Source: Candidatus Allofournierella pullicola (lineage in GTDB: Bacteria > Bacillota > Clostridia > Oscillospirales > Ruminococcaceae). From it: a DNA stretch of 64,000 nucleotides. The stretch is taken from the NCBI GenBank assembly GCA_019114225.1, contig DXFW01000008.1:1-64000 (forward strand), given 5' to 3'. The translations under genes and the position numbers were made by a program. Under the pieces are notes generated by a model that ran no database searches, was not told the DNA's origin, and saw nothing but the letters and a program-made list of their open reading frames with translations. Below are positions 56,168-64,000 of the stretch, piece after piece. Every line of letters starts with the position of its first letter. The first letter of the stretch is position 1.

Positions 56168-57412
56168 TTACATAATTGCCTGGCCCTGCATATAGTAAAC
56201 GCCCATCTTCCAGAGGAAAAAGGCGCTCACCGCCGCCAGCAGCCAGCGGGCGGGGCGGGGAAGGCTGGCCCCGATGAGGAAGAGAGGGATACACCCAAAG
56301 ACGTAGCGTCCGCCGCTGATGAGCCAGCCGGCGAGGTAGCACATGCCCAGATACGCCCCGCCCCAGATGAGCCAGTGGGTGGGGCATTGTTTCCACAGGC
56401 CCCAAAGAAGCAGGGCCATGGCGGCAAAATAGAGCACCAGCTGGGCGTGGTAGAGGAACGGCGCGAGGCCGGGGTATTCCAGCGCCATCTGCCAGTGCTG
56501 GGCCAGGTTTTCGCTGATCCACTTCACCGACTGATACCAGGGCGGGGCGCTTTGGAACTCCATGAAGGCGAAGGCGTTGCCGAAGAGCCGGGCGTTCAGC
56601 GCCAGATACCCGCACCAGCCCAGAAGGGGCAGGGCCAGCGCCAGGGAAGCGGGGCCCTGCTTTTTCTGCCGCCGCGCCCGCAGCCAGAGATACAGCAGGG
56701 GAAGCAGCAGCACCAGCCCCTGGTTGCGGCAGAGGGCAGCCAGCGCCCCAAAGACTCCGGCGGGCAGCCATCTTTGCCTGCGGGCAAAGAACATGCACAG
56801 CAGGCAAAGCAGGAGAAACAGGCTTTCGGTAAAAACGCCCAGGGCAAAAAAGCCAAAGGGATAAAGGGCCATCAGCGCCACGGCAAAGGCCGCCTGCCCT
56901 TTGGGCAGGTCCTGCCCCGCCAGGGCCAGCATGGCCGCCCCCGCGCCCCCCCAGCACAGCCAGCTCACCGCCAGGGCCGCCGCCTCCCAGCTGACCGAAA
57001 GGGGGCTGAGCAGGGTGTGGGCCAGCCGCACCGCCAGGGGATAGAGGGGATAAAACACGATGTATTTGGCCGCCTCGCCCCCGGCCACATAGCCCTGCCG
57101 GGCCAGCAGCAGATAGTGGGGGCTGTCGCCGGCGGTGGTGAACCGCTGGATGAAATGCTGCCAGAAGGCGGCAAGGCCCCCGGTCTGGCCCAGGTCCAGC
57201 CAGCAGAAAAAGGCGGCGAAAAACTGGAGCGCCAAAACGCCGAAGGCGGCCAGCGCCAGCGCGCCCGGGCCGGGCGCCCAGCGGGGGGCGGCGGGCCGGG
57301 CGGGCACGGCGGGCCAGAACACAAGGGCCAGGCGCTTTGCACACCGCAAAGCCAGCAGCGCCACGAACAGCACCATCAGCGTTCCGCCGAGATGACCGAG
57401 GATCGGGCCCAT
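56168..57412 (-). CDS. PIG-V-like integral membrane glycosyltransferase
   Basis: 414 residues with about ten membrane helices. The first loop carries DSPHYLLLARQGY, matching the catalytic Asp-x3-Tyr pattern of GT-C enzymes of the PIG-V/PIG-M group; YPLYPLAVRLAHTLL and YPFGFFALGVFTESLFLLL are also typical. It would use a lipid-phosphate sugar outside the membrane. Acceptor unknown. 13 bases after the upstream GT-C gene. Confidence 0.72.
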   Translation of the reverse strand: MGPILGHLGGTLMVLFVALLALRCAKRLALVFWPAVPARPAAPRWAPGPGALALAAFGVLALQFFAAFFCWLDLGQTGGLAAFWQHFIQRFTTAGDSPHYLLLARQGYVAGGEAAKYIVFYPLYPLAVRLAHTLLSPLSVSWEAAALAVSWLCWGGAGAAMLALAGQDLPKGQAAFAVALMALYPFGFFALGVFTESLFLLLCLLCMFFARRQRWLPAGVFGALAALCRNQGLVLLLPLLYLWLRARRQKKQGPASLALALPLLGWCGYLALNARLFGNAFAFMEFQSAPPWYQSVKWISENLAQHWQMALEYPGLAPFLYHAQLVLYFAAMALLLWGLWKQCPTHWLIWGGAYLGMCYLAGWLISGGRYVFGCIPLFLIGASLPRPARWLLAAVSAFFLWKMGVYYMQGQAIM

Positions 57413-57425
57413 GGTGTTCCCCCTT

Positions 57426-58622
57426 TCAGTGGCTCAGCATATACGCCGCGCCGTAAAAATTGAAGAGCGCCCCCGCCCCGGCCAGCCACAGGGCCCCCGT
57501 GCCCAGCGGGCGGCGGGGCCGGGTCAGATACCACCAGAGGGCAAGGGGGATGAGGTCCACGGTGTAGCGGGCCCCGAACTGCCAGCCGCCCATGGTGCGG
57601 TGGAGGCAGAGGGCCGCCAGCGTGGCCAGCGCCAGCACGGGAGCCAGCAGGCCGCCCGGCGCAAGGCGTTTTTTTGCCGCCGCCCGCGCAATGTCGAAAG
57701 CCCACAGAAGAAAGATGGGGCTGGCGATAAACAGGCAGAAGCCGTTGAAGGTGGAAAAGGAAAGGTCCAGCGAGGAGGTGAGGGTGACGGGCCGCAGCAC
57801 CCCCCACAGGTTGGCCCAGAAGTTTTCGGTGGTGAACTGGCCGCCGTCCCGCACGAACTCCGGCAGCCAGGAGTGGCCGAACTCGAAGGGGCTGCCGAAG
57901 CGGAGGAAATTATACCAGCCCAGGGCCAGGGCCACGGCGGCGGCCGGCGCGGTGAAGGCGGCAAGGCGGCCCCACCGGCGGGCCCTGACCGCGTTCAGGG
58001 CGGCGGGCAGCCAGAGGGCAAAGGCGAACAGGGCGGTGAAGGGGCGGCAGCCCACCGCCAGCGCCATCAGGAAGAAGGCGGGCGGATACTGTTTTTTCAG
58101 CCAGAAAAACAGGCCCCAGACGGTGAAGGCGAAGTTGAGCACCTGGGCCTGGAACCACACGCCGCCGCTGCCCGCCAGCCAGAAAAATCCGCTGGACAAG
58201 GTGGAAAAAAGGGCCCAGAAGGCGCAGGCCCGCGGGGTGCCGCCCGCCCGCCAGAAGCAGAGGTAGACCCCGGCCAGGGCGGCCAGCGACGCCAGCGCCT
58301 GCCACAAATTGCCCAGATCGAGGCCCAGCGCGGCGGGCAGCAGCGCCAGCACCGAGGGCACCGGCGGGAAGGAGAGGTAATAGCGCCCCTCAAAGATCGC
58401 CAGTTCCAGCCAGGGGTAATCCTCGCCGTTTTGGATGTAGGCGCGGCCCTCCAGCCAGTTTTCAGCCTGCAAAAGATAACTGTCGTAGACGTTGGACGAA
58501 AGGAGCGTGCCACCCGCCAGGGAGTGGTAGAGCACCAGCGCCAGGGCCAGCAGGGAAAGGGCTGCCGCCAGCGCCTGGGCATGGCGGCGGTCGAAGGAAC
58601 GGGGCGAGAGGGGAGCGGGCAC
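57426..58622 (-). CDS. GT-C-like multi-pass membrane protein (probable glycosyltransferase)
   Basis: 398 residues with about ten membrane helices. An acidic first loop (SNVYDSYLLQAENWLEGRAY) and FEGRYYLSFPPVPSVLALLP are as in GT39/PMT-like or YfhO-like GT-C proteins. GTG at 58622 is taken as start because GGAGG is eight bases upstream; the ATG at 58655 lies inside the -10 box. Forms an operon with the PIG-V-like gene; both may decorate a surface polymer. Confidence 0.68.
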   Translation of the reverse strand: MPAPLSPRSFDRRHAQALAAALSLLALALVLYHSLAGGTLLSSNVYDSYLLQAENWLEGRAYIQNGEDYPWLELAIFEGRYYLSFPPVPSVLALLPAALGLDLGNLWQALASLAALAGVYLCFWRAGGTPRACAFWALFSTLSSGFFWLAGSGGVWFQAQVLNFAFTVWGLFFWLKKQYPPAFFLMALAVGCRPFTALFAFALWLPAALNAVRARRWGRLAAFTAPAAAVALALGWYNFLRFGSPFEFGHSWLPEFVRDGGQFTTENFWANLWGVLRPVTLTSSLDLSFSTFNGFCLFIASPIFLLWAFDIARAAAKKRLAPGGLLAPVLALATLAALCLHRTMGGWQFGARYTVDLIPLALWWYLTRPRRPLGTGALWLAGAGALFNFYGAAYMLSH

Positions 58623-58653
58623 GGGCGGGGCCTCCTTTCGGTGAGTTTTTGTC

Positions 58654-58662
58654 ATTATACCA
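58654..58662 (-). promoter_or_regulatory. extended -10 of the GT-C operon
   Basis: Minus-strand TGGTATAAT (TGn-TATAAT). A second identical TGGTATAAT occurs at 58748-58740 further upstream; either could be used. Confidence 0.5.
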
Positions 58663-58770
58663 CGGGACGTCGCTTTCAGAGCAGGACGCCGGACGGGCGG
58701 GGCGCTGCGCACAAAAAGCATGTCCGCCGTTTTGCGGCTATTATACCACAAAAGCCGCCCCGGCAAAAAG

Positions 58771-58810
58771 CCGGGGTGCCGTAAGAAAACGTTTTCTTAT
58801 GCCACCCCGG
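58771..58810. repeat. 40-bp near-perfect palindrome
   Basis: Arms of 20 bases meet at AACGTT with no loop; the inner 18 bases (TAAGAAAACGTTTTCTTA) are perfect, and the outer CCGGGGTG/CACCCCGG too, with mismatches only at two symmetric pairs. It is flanked on both sides by CCCCGGCAAAA. It lies in a 336-base gene-free gap. Confidence 0.75.
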
Positions 58811-58910
58811 CAAAAGGGCGGCGCTTTTTTGCAGGGCAGGGCGGCGCTCTGCTTTCTTCGCCGGACGGCGGGGGCTGTTCCTGTGCCGCCCGGGCTCCGC
58901 CTGAAAAAAA

Positions 58911-58947
58911 CCGCCCCGGAGAAAAATTCTCCGGGGCGGCGGGTTTT
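58911..58947 (-). terminator. terminator of the DUF4153 operon
   Basis: CCGCCCCGGAGAA paired with TTCTCCGGGGCGG; A7 on the left gives a U-run on the minus strand. Confidence 0.85.
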
Positions 58948-58958
58948 TCACAAATCGG

Positions 58959-60524
58959 TCAGTTCCATGTGAACTGTTCCTTTGGCATATAGAGCAGCCA
59001 GTCGCCGACGTCCTCCGCTTCCACAATGCCGCACGCCGCCAGCTGCCGGTTGGCGGCCCGCAGCCAAAGGTCCGGCTGGGAGAGGCAGAGCGCCAGGAAC
59101 ATGCCGCAGAACACGGCGGCCGCCGCCCGCACCACCGGGAAGGGGCGGAACAGGCTGACCAGCGCCAGCACCGTGAGCACCGCCAGCACCAGGATGAACC
59201 AGCCGGAGACGACGCGCCGGGGCGTGAAGCCGAAGCGGCGGATGTAAAGCACCATCTTGCTGGCCCCCACCGCGGCGAACAAGAGATTCGAAAGGCACAG
59301 AAGAACGGCCAGGACTTTCAGCACCGGGCTTTGGCGCAAAGGGGTGCGGCTGGCCTTGGCGGCGGCGGTGAGCACCGAGAAGTTGAGCACCACCACGGCG
59401 CACAGCTCAAAGAAGCCCCGTCGGGCGTATGCGGCGGCGGTGAATCCGGAGGGCAGACGGCCGAAAAAGCCGCCGGTGAGGTAGTTCAGCTGGATGGAAA
59501 AGAAAAGGACATAAAGCGCCAGCAGCAGCGCAAGGCAGAAGGCCAGCGCGCCGCCCGGGGCAAGGCGCAGCTTTTCCGCCTCGGCCCTCAAGGATGGGCC
59601 CCGGGCGGGGCCGGGATCTTTTTTCAGCGCGCCCGCCGCCAGGCCGAAGAGATAGGCGCCCACCGGCAGACCCACCGCGAAGTAGAGGAACTCGCTGAGC
59701 AGCGCCTCGGGCAGGGTGAACCAGCGGAAAAAGCCCTTCAGCGCGTCGCCGAAGGCCGCGTCCGCGCCGGACAAAAGCCCCCCGGCCAGCACCAGCACCG
59801 GCACGGCAACGCACAGGGTGACCACCCCGGCCCAGAAGTTTCCCTTTTTGCGGCCGGACAGATTTTGCAGCCAGCTCGCCAGCGCCCGGAACAGCACCCG
59901 GACCCGCAGAAAGAAGTTGCCGAAGGGCAGGATCACCAGCGCCCGCAGCGTGTCCAGGGGGAGGAAGGGGCCGGTGCGTTCTTCGGTGAGGGAGCCGGTG
60001 CGGGCCAGCACCCAGTAGGCGGCGGCCAGGTGCAGGGCGAAAAACTCCCAGTTCTGCACCGCGTCGTGATAGAAAAGAGCGGATATTTTGAAGATGTAGT
60101 CCGCCGCCAGCAGCCCCCACAGCGCCAGCCACAACCGGCTCTCTTTGGGGGCGGGGCGGTCTGCGGCCCGGCACATCCACTCCACCCCGGCGAAGAACAA
60201 AAGGCAGAACAGCGCCATAAAGACCGGGCCGTATTCAAAGCCGAACAGCAGGCCCCGGGCGTAGGCCCAGCCCCACAGCCAGCTGAGCAGGGCGGCAGGC
60301 ACCATCCATTTGGGCAGCGGCGGGCGGACGGGGGAGGCGGGCTGCTGCCCGGCGCAGGCCGGGGCGGGCGCGGGGGCAGGCGTTTCAGCGGCGGCCCCGG
60401 GGCCGTAGGCCGGGGGCGTTTTTTCGCCGCTCACCGGCGGCAGGGCAGGCTCCATGGCCTGATTTTTGGGTGCAGGAAAGCAAGGGGGGCAGGCACTGCC
60501 CTCCGTTTTGCGGGGTTCCATCAT
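58959..60524 (-). CDS. DUF4153/DUF4173-like membrane protein
   Basis: 521 residues. A Pro/Ala-rich cytoplasmic N-terminus of ~75 residues, then about a dozen membrane helices. Family marks: PFGNFFLRVRVLFRAL, GADAAFGDALKGFFRWF, YARRGFFELCAVVVLNF and YIRRFGFTPRRVVSGWF. Function of the family is unknown. AAAGGAGG lies five bases before ATG 60524. Last gene of a five-gene operon headed by DUF2975 and an XRE protein. Confidence 0.82.
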   Translation of the reverse strand: MMEPRKTEGSACPPCFPAPKNQAMEPALPPVSGEKTPPAYGPGAAAETPAPAPAPACAGQQPASPVRPPLPKWMVPAALLSWLWGWAYARGLLFGFEYGPVFMALFCLLFFAGVEWMCRAADRPAPKESRLWLALWGLLAADYIFKISALFYHDAVQNWEFFALHLAAAYWVLARTGSLTEERTGPFLPLDTLRALVILPFGNFFLRVRVLFRALASWLQNLSGRKKGNFWAGVVTLCVAVPVLVLAGGLLSGADAAFGDALKGFFRWFTLPEALLSEFLYFAVGLPVGAYLFGLAAGALKKDPGPARGPSLRAEAEKLRLAPGGALAFCLALLLALYVLFFSIQLNYLTGGFFGRLPSGFTAAAYARRGFFELCAVVVLNFSVLTAAAKASRTPLRQSPVLKVLAVLLCLSNLLFAAVGASKMVLYIRRFGFTPRRVVSGWFILVLAVLTVLALVSLFRPFPVVRAAAAVFCGMFLALCLSQPDLWLRAANRQLAACGIVEAEDVGDWLLYMPKEQFTWN

Positions 60525-60570
60525 CAAACCCTCCTTTGATTCATTTATAGCTGCGGCCGTTCTGCGCCGC

Positions 60571-60966
60571 TCATTCACTCAGGTCGGTGACCATCACCCA
60601 CAGGAGCTGGTCGGTCTCATACACGCCCTCGCAGGGGCGCTCGATGTACCATTTGTCCTTTTCCGGGTAGACGAAAACCGTCTGCTCGCTGCCGTCCTCC
60701 AGCACAAAGTGCACCGAGGCCATGTCCTCTTTGTCCGGCACGTCCTGCACGGTGGCCTTGCGGGTGGGTTCGGCGGCGGCCAGGTCCTCCAGCAGCAGCC
60801 CGATCCAGCCCGGGCCGGTGCGGACAACGCTTTCGCCCTCGTATTCCAGCCGCACTTCGGTCACGTCGTGGGCAGCGGGCAGGGTGAGCGGCCCCGCTTT
60901 GGCCGCGCAGGCGGAACAAATCAGCAGCAGCCCCGCCATGATAAGAGTCCAGATGGGTCGTTTCAT
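60571..60966 (-). CDS. small lipoprotein
   Basis: 131 residues. Signal peptide with ICSAC lipobox; mature part is acidic (EVRLEYEGESVVRTGPGWIG; VHFVLEDGSEQTVFVYPEKD) and probably a compact beta fold like DUF5301-type exported proteins. Function unknown. 16 bases after the other lipoprotein gene. Confidence 0.7.
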   Translation of the reverse strand: MKRPIWTLIMAGLLLICSACAAKAGPLTLPAAHDVTEVRLEYEGESVVRTGPGWIGLLLEDLAAAEPTRKATVQDVPDKEDMASVHFVLEDGSEQTVFVYPEKDKWYIERPCEGVYETDQLLWVMVTDLSE

Positions 60967-60982
60967 CGGATCCGACCTCCTT

Positions 60983-61477
60983 TCAGGTGTCCAGTTCGCA
61001 GTAGTAAAGAATGCGGGCGTCGGCGTCGTAAACGCCCACGGTGAAATTGAAGGAGCCGCGCTCCAGGATGGGGGTTTGCGTGTCGCTGTGGCGGTCGATG
61101 AGGCGGTAATATCCCGCTTGTACCGCCGGAACCAGCGGCTGGCCGTCGCTGCCGGTGAGCAGGGGGCCGGTGCTTCCGGCCTCGTCCTCCACGCCCCACA
61201 TCAGGGCCTGCGCCGTTTCGTCGGCGGGCAGGCTTTGCCAGGCGGGGTCGGCGGCCAGCTGCTGTTCCAGTCCGCCCTCCACAAAGGTGAGGGCGATGAA
61301 GCTGACCCCGTCGCCGTTAAAACCGCCGTGGCTGTCGTAGGCGGAGATATGGGTCACGCCGCTCAGCTCCAGCCCCAGGCCCTTTTCGACGGCCTTTTCC
61401 TCTTTTTCGGCGGCGCAGCCGCCAAGGGCCAGCGCCGTCAGGGCAAGGCAGATCAAAAGCGCCGCTGTCCGTTTCAT
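60983..61477 (-). CDS. small lipoprotein
   Basis: 164 residues. Signal peptide with lipobox LGGCA; mature region with alternating strands (ISAYDSHGGFNGDGVSFIAL; SFNFTVGVYDADARILYYCE). No family recognised. Start overlaps the XRE stop (ATGA). Possibly a surface sensor for the adjacent regulator; speculative. Confidence 0.7.
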   Translation of the reverse strand: MKRTAALLICLALTALALGGCAAEKEEKAVEKGLGLELSGVTHISAYDSHGGFNGDGVSFIALTFVEGGLEQQLAADPAWQSLPADETAQALMWGVEDEAGSTGPLLTGSDGQPLVPAVQAGYYRLIDRHSDTQTPILERGSFNFTVGVYDADARILYYCELDT

Positions 61478-61707
61478 TCGCCGTCCTCCTTTTCGTCGTC
61501 CCCGCCGGGCACATATTCCAGCAGGTCGGCGGGCTGGCAGTCCAGCGCGCGGCACAGCGCCGCCAGGGTGGAAAAGCGCACCGCCTTGGCCTTGTTGTTT
61601 TTCAGGATGGAGAGGTTGGCCGGGGTGATCCCCACCTTTTCGGCCAGTTCGCCCGCGCCGATCTTCCGGCGGGCCATGACCACGTCCAGATTGATGATGA
61701 TGGGCAT
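61474..61707 (-). CDS. XRE-family regulator (Cro/C1 type, small)
   Basis: 77 residues, almost only the HTH: NLDVVMARRKIGAGELAEKV, GITPANLSILKNNKAKAVRF, STLAALCRALDCQPADLLEY. This YozG-like type is commonly paired with DUF2975 membrane proteins, as here (13 bases downstream of it). Likely represses its own operon through the TTATCG sites upstream; inferred. Confidence 0.9.
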   Translation of the reverse strand: MPIIINLDVVMARRKIGAGELAEKVGITPANLSILKNNKAKAVRFSTLAALCRALDCQPADLLEYVPGGDDEKEDGE

Positions 61708-61720
61708 TTCTCCGCCCCCT

Positions 61721-62179
61721 TTAAATCGTCAGGTCCAGCTCGGCCTTCATGCCGATGGCCCGCTGGAACACGTTTTTGATAATGCGCACGATGAGGCCCA
61801 TGAAGGCCGCGGCCGCCGCCACCATCACCATGGGCAGATAGAACACCGCGCCGCCCAGGCACAGAAGGGCCACCGCCATGCAGCACCAGCTGGCCGCCCG
61901 CAGGCAGTGGACGTTGGCGGGCACGAACACCTGCTCGTCCTCGATGTTGGCCAGCAGGCGGTAGAGGTTCCACAGCAGCACATAGGCCGCGGCGCTGGCG
62001 ACGTAGAGGGTGACGAGGCCCCACACCAGGTGGGCGGCGTCGTTGATCCCGGCGTAGCGGCTGGTGCGCAGAAACCAGTTCACCAGCCACCAGCCGCACA
62101 CGTCGCACACGGCCACCGCGGCGGTGAACAGCAGCACCGCCAGCCGGGAGAGGGCCAGGCTGTTTTTTTCGCTCCACAT
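61721..62179 (-). CDS. DUF2975 membrane protein
   Basis: 152 residues with four membrane helices. DUF2975 pattern: LLWNLYRLLANIEDEQVFVP ANVHCLR in the middle and LIVRIIKNVFQRAIGMKAEL DLTI at the end. First gene of the operon. ATG 62179 has AAAGGAGAG nine bases upstream. Function not known; always found with a small XRE protein. Confidence 0.88.
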   Translation of the reverse strand: MWSEKNSLALSRLAVLLFTAAVAVCDVCGWWLVNWFLRTSRYAGINDAAHLVWGLVTLYVASAAAYVLLWNLYRLLANIEDEQVFVPANVHCLRAASWCCMAVALLCLGGAVFYLPMVMVAAAAAFMGLIVRIIKNVFQRAIGMKAELDLTI

Positions 62180-62335
62180 GAGAGATCTCTCCTTTTTTGA
62201 CGAGTTTCGTTTGCCCCAGACGAGGGCCGCGGCGGCGGCCGCCGCCAGCGCCACCGGCCAGAGGGCGGCGGACAGAAACGCGCCCGGCCCTGGCTGGCGG
62301 CGGCGCGGACAAAGGCCGCCCCGCTCTTTGAGGCC

Positions 62336-62364
62336 AGTATAGCATGGGTGTTATCGAATTTCAA
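62336..62364 (-). promoter_or_regulatory. promoter of the DUF2975-XRE operon
   Basis: Minus-strand TTGAAA, 17-base spacer, TATACT; leader of ~150 bases follows. Confidence 0.7.
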
Positions 62365-62388
62365 GTGTTTTTTATCGTTTTTCGATAA
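62351..62388. promoter_or_regulatory. TTATCG operator-like sites
   Basis: TTATCG-TTTTT-CGATAA is a perfect inverted repeat (62372-62388) upstream of the -35, and a further TTATCG sits in the spacer (62351-62356), 21 bases away. Probably bound by the operon's own XRE protein. Confidence 0.5.
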
Positions 62389-62482
62389 TTTTTTATTTCG
62401 CACCGATATGGCCACCAGATATTGCGGCGGCGGGGGATGGAGAACACAAGGGAGTAGGGGCAAGGGAGGGGGAGGAGGAGAA

Positions 62483-62870
62483 GGCGCGGCAAAGCAGGGC
62501 GGCGCTCTTTCCCGTTTTGACTTGCCTGCCGCCCGAAGCGGGCCGAAAAAGCCGCGTCGCTGCCGTCGCGTAGTGCGCCTCGGAGCGAACACGCTGCACG
62601 GTACGAGTGCAGCGTGTCCGAAACGCCGCGTGCGGCGGCGGACAGGGACGCGGCCACCCCGCGCAAAGCTGCCCATACCCCAGCGCCGCCCGGATAAAGG
62701 AAAGGGCAGCTTTGAAAAATTGCTTCGCCCGGCCCATCCCCACCGCACGCGGCATCCCGGACACTTTTCAGGACAGAGAAAAGTGTCCGTTCTGATGCGC
62801 ACTACGTGGGGAGGACCGGGCTTCGCCTCAGCCCGGTGGGGCAGGGCGGTGCTCTTCCCCGCTTTGCTCT
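62483..62870. repeat. hairpin-rich spacer flanked by a direct repeat
   Basis: Three perfect 11-bp inverted repeats: ACACGCTGCAC/GTGCAGCGTGT (62589-62617), CAAAGCTGCCC/GGGCAGCTTTG (62664-62714) and GGACACTTTTC/GAAAAGTGTCC (62759-62788). The block is bounded by two similar copies of a GCAGGGCGGYGCTCTTYCCCG-like segment (near 62490 and 62838); a third relative lies near 58838. No gene is supported in 62400-62880. Confidence 0.6.
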
Positions 62871-62882
62871 GCCTCCCACCCC

Positions 62883-62911
62883 TTGCGCCCGGGGCGGCGG
62901 CGTGGCATAAT
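62883..62911 (+). promoter_or_regulatory. promoter of the TIGR04076-like gene
   Basis: TTGCGC, 17-base spacer, CATAAT, 25 bases before the start codon. Confidence 0.5.
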
Positions 62912-62935
62912 GGGAGAGAAAAGGAGGGCTGCCCT

Positions 62936-63253
62936 ATGAAGCGGGTGAAGATCACCGTGCTGCGCAAGGAATTTTATCCGGAATACGCCGACGCCTACCT
63001 CACCGAGGGGCGGGAGGTGGGCCCCTGCCCCCTGCTGAAGGCGGGCGACATCTTTGTTTTTGAGGGCGGCGCCCAGATGCCGGAGGGCTTTTGCCCCTGG
63101 GCCTGGGTGGACATCTACAACAACGTCAGCGCCCTGGCTGCCGGCGCGAGCTACGCCCCCTGGAACAACCGGGAGGGCCAGACCATCGCGTGCTGCACCG
63201 ACGGCATCCGCCCGGTGGTGTTTGAACTGCACGCCATGGAGGAAGGGGAGTGA
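62936..63253 (+). CDS. TIGR04076-like small protein
   Basis: 105 residues. Pattern KRVKITVLRKEFYPEYADAY, then CPLLKAGDIFVFEGG, PEGFCPWAWVDIYNNVSALA and IACCTDGIRPVVFELH fits the TIGR04076 group of small Cys-containing clostridial proteins. Several conserved cysteines may bind metal. Function unknown. AAGGAGG lies upstream. Confidence 0.8.
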   Translation: MKRVKITVLRKEFYPEYADAYLTEGREVGPCPLLKAGDIFVFEGGAQMPEGFCPWAWVDIYNNVSALAAGASYAPWNNREGQTIACCTDGIRPVVFELHAMEEGE

Positions 63254-63295
63254 CCCCCCTTTGTCCCGCAAATTTTTGAACAGGAAGAATTGCTT

Positions 63296-63937
63296 ATGAC
63301 CGAACTTGGTATCACACAGGAATATCTGCTTTTGGCGGTGAACGACCGGGGCCGTTTTTCGCCGCTGAACCCTCAGCAGCCCATCTGCTTTGTGGCGGCG
63401 GCGCTGGGGGAGCTGGCCGGGGCGGGCGCCGTTGCCTTCACCGGCGAGAAGGTGGGCCTTGCCGGGCCGCTGCCCGAAGGGCTGCGGTGTTTGAAACCCC
63501 TTTATGATTTCATCGACCGGCCCCGCCCGGTGCCGCTGGCGATGGTGCTGCGGGATTTTGCCCCCGACGGGCCGAAGCTGGCGGAACTGGCCGAGGCGGT
63601 GGGGGAGAGCCTGGAGGCCCTGCGCCTTGCCGCGCCCCAGCGGGCGCTGGCGGGACGGGTGTTCTATCTGCCGGCGGCGGGCCAGGCCCCGCGGCGGCTG
63701 GAGCGGCTGCTCTTCCGCCTTTGCAGCGAGGGGGGCCCCGCTCCCGGCCAGGCGGCGCTGGCGGTGCTGCTGTGTCAGAGCGGCGTTGTGGCCCAGAAGC
63801 TGAGCGAAGCGACCGCCGCCAAAGCCGAAAGCGCGCTGGCAGCCCTGCTGCTCACCGGCAGCGAGGCGGCCCGGGCCGCCCATGCCGCCCAGGACATGGC
63901 CGACCGGGTGAACGCCATCCTCTGCGGCGGGCGGTGA
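63296..63937 (+). CDS. GPP34/GOLPH3-like protein
   Basis: 213 residues, mainly helical. Start TQEYLLLAVNDRGRFSPLNP and the pattern LAGAGAVAFTGEKVGLAGPL fit bacterial GPP34 (GOLPH3/Vps74-like) proteins, which bind phosphoinositides in eukaryotes and have no clear role in bacteria. It follows the TIGR04076-like gene after 42 bases with AGGAAG nine bases before ATG. Confidence 0.65.
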   Translation: MTELGITQEYLLLAVNDRGRFSPLNPQQPICFVAAALGELAGAGAVAFTGEKVGLAGPLPEGLRCLKPLYDFIDRPRPVPLAMVLRDFAPDGPKLAELAEAVGESLEALRLAAPQRALAGRVFYLPAAGQAPRRLERLLFRLCSEGGPAPGQAALAVLLCQSGVVAQKLSEATAAKAESALAALLLTGSEAARAAHAAQDMADRVNAILCGGR

Positions 63938-63954
63938 CCGGACATACAACAAAA

Positions 63955-63992
63955 AAACACCTTCGGAAGTTTCCTTCCGAAGGTGTTTTTGT
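63955..63992 (+). terminator. terminator after the GPP34-like gene
   Basis: ACACCTTCGGAAG and CTTCCGAAGGTGT form a perfect stem around TTTC, with A-run left and TTTTTGTTTT right. Confidence 0.9.
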
Positions 63993-64000
63993 TTTCAGCC

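Overview
The window looks like a chromosomal segment of a high-GC, anaerobic Firmicute of the class Clostridia, most likely Oscillospiraceae/Ruminococcaceae. Reasons: a single-chain pyruvate:ferredoxin oxidoreductase of clostridial type, an Rrf2-iscS-nifU Fe-S cluster, Gram-positive style AGGAGG ribosome binding sites, simple sigma-A promoters (TTGACA/TATAAT), many U-run terminators, and a Bacillus-like darA-holB-ricT...trmN6-rsmI neighbourhood. This placement is inference; no 16S gene is present.

Region 1-7581 is accessory DNA. The first 1.7 kb is AT-rich (two hypothetical genes and an XRE repressor). A 1-kb stretch without a recognisable gene follows. It carries divergent operator-like palindromes, two hairpins, a four-copy ~105-bp repeat array and AAGGAAC repeats. 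After it come a compact GC-rich set: HTH/excisionase-like protein, RepA-like ATPase, MobC, MobP-type relaxase and a tyrosine integrase. The integrase lies at the 3' end of tRNA-Ser(CGA). This is an integrative mobilizable element whose integrase has an in-frame amber codon just before the catalytic tyrosine. The left end is not in the window.

7.6-20.9 kb: Fe-S regulator and iscS-nifU; a five-gene operon dhaL-dhaK-aldolase-Fe-ADH-BCCT transporter with a divergent MerR regulator and an MFS transporter; then argGH behind a perfect ArgR-like palindrome. 21-26.5 kb: GIY-YIG/GNAT fusion, MYG1-like protein, cell-wall amidase, branched-chain aminotransferase. 26.7-33.1 kb: an oligopeptide ABC operon whose binding protein appears circularly permuted. 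33.5-35.3 kb: tRNA-Arg(ACG), a NERD-like protein, uridine phosphorylase. 35.8-44.4 kb (minus strand): birA, phosphoesterase, rsmI, trmN6-like, ferredoxin, ricT, holB, darA, a rhomboid-like membrane protein, YitT, YeiH. 44.6-48.1 kb: LysR, a lipoprotein with DnaJ-like zinc motifs, an XRE membrane protein. 48.2-53.6 kb: nifJ, a CBS/CorC protein and a NUDIX hydrolase. 53.7-56 kb: a tandemly duplicated two-gene YbjN-like cassette. 56-62.4 kb: two membrane glycosyltransferases and an XRE/DUF2975/lipoprotein/DUF4153 operon. 62.4-64 kb: a hairpin-rich spacer, a small TIGR04076-like protein and a GPP34-like protein.

Most genes are ordinary housekeeping or metabolic genes. The parts that deserve a second look are the permuted OppA, the mobile element's repeat region and amber integrase, the tRNA-Ser half mimic, the dha/BCCT operon, and the duplicated YbjN cassette.
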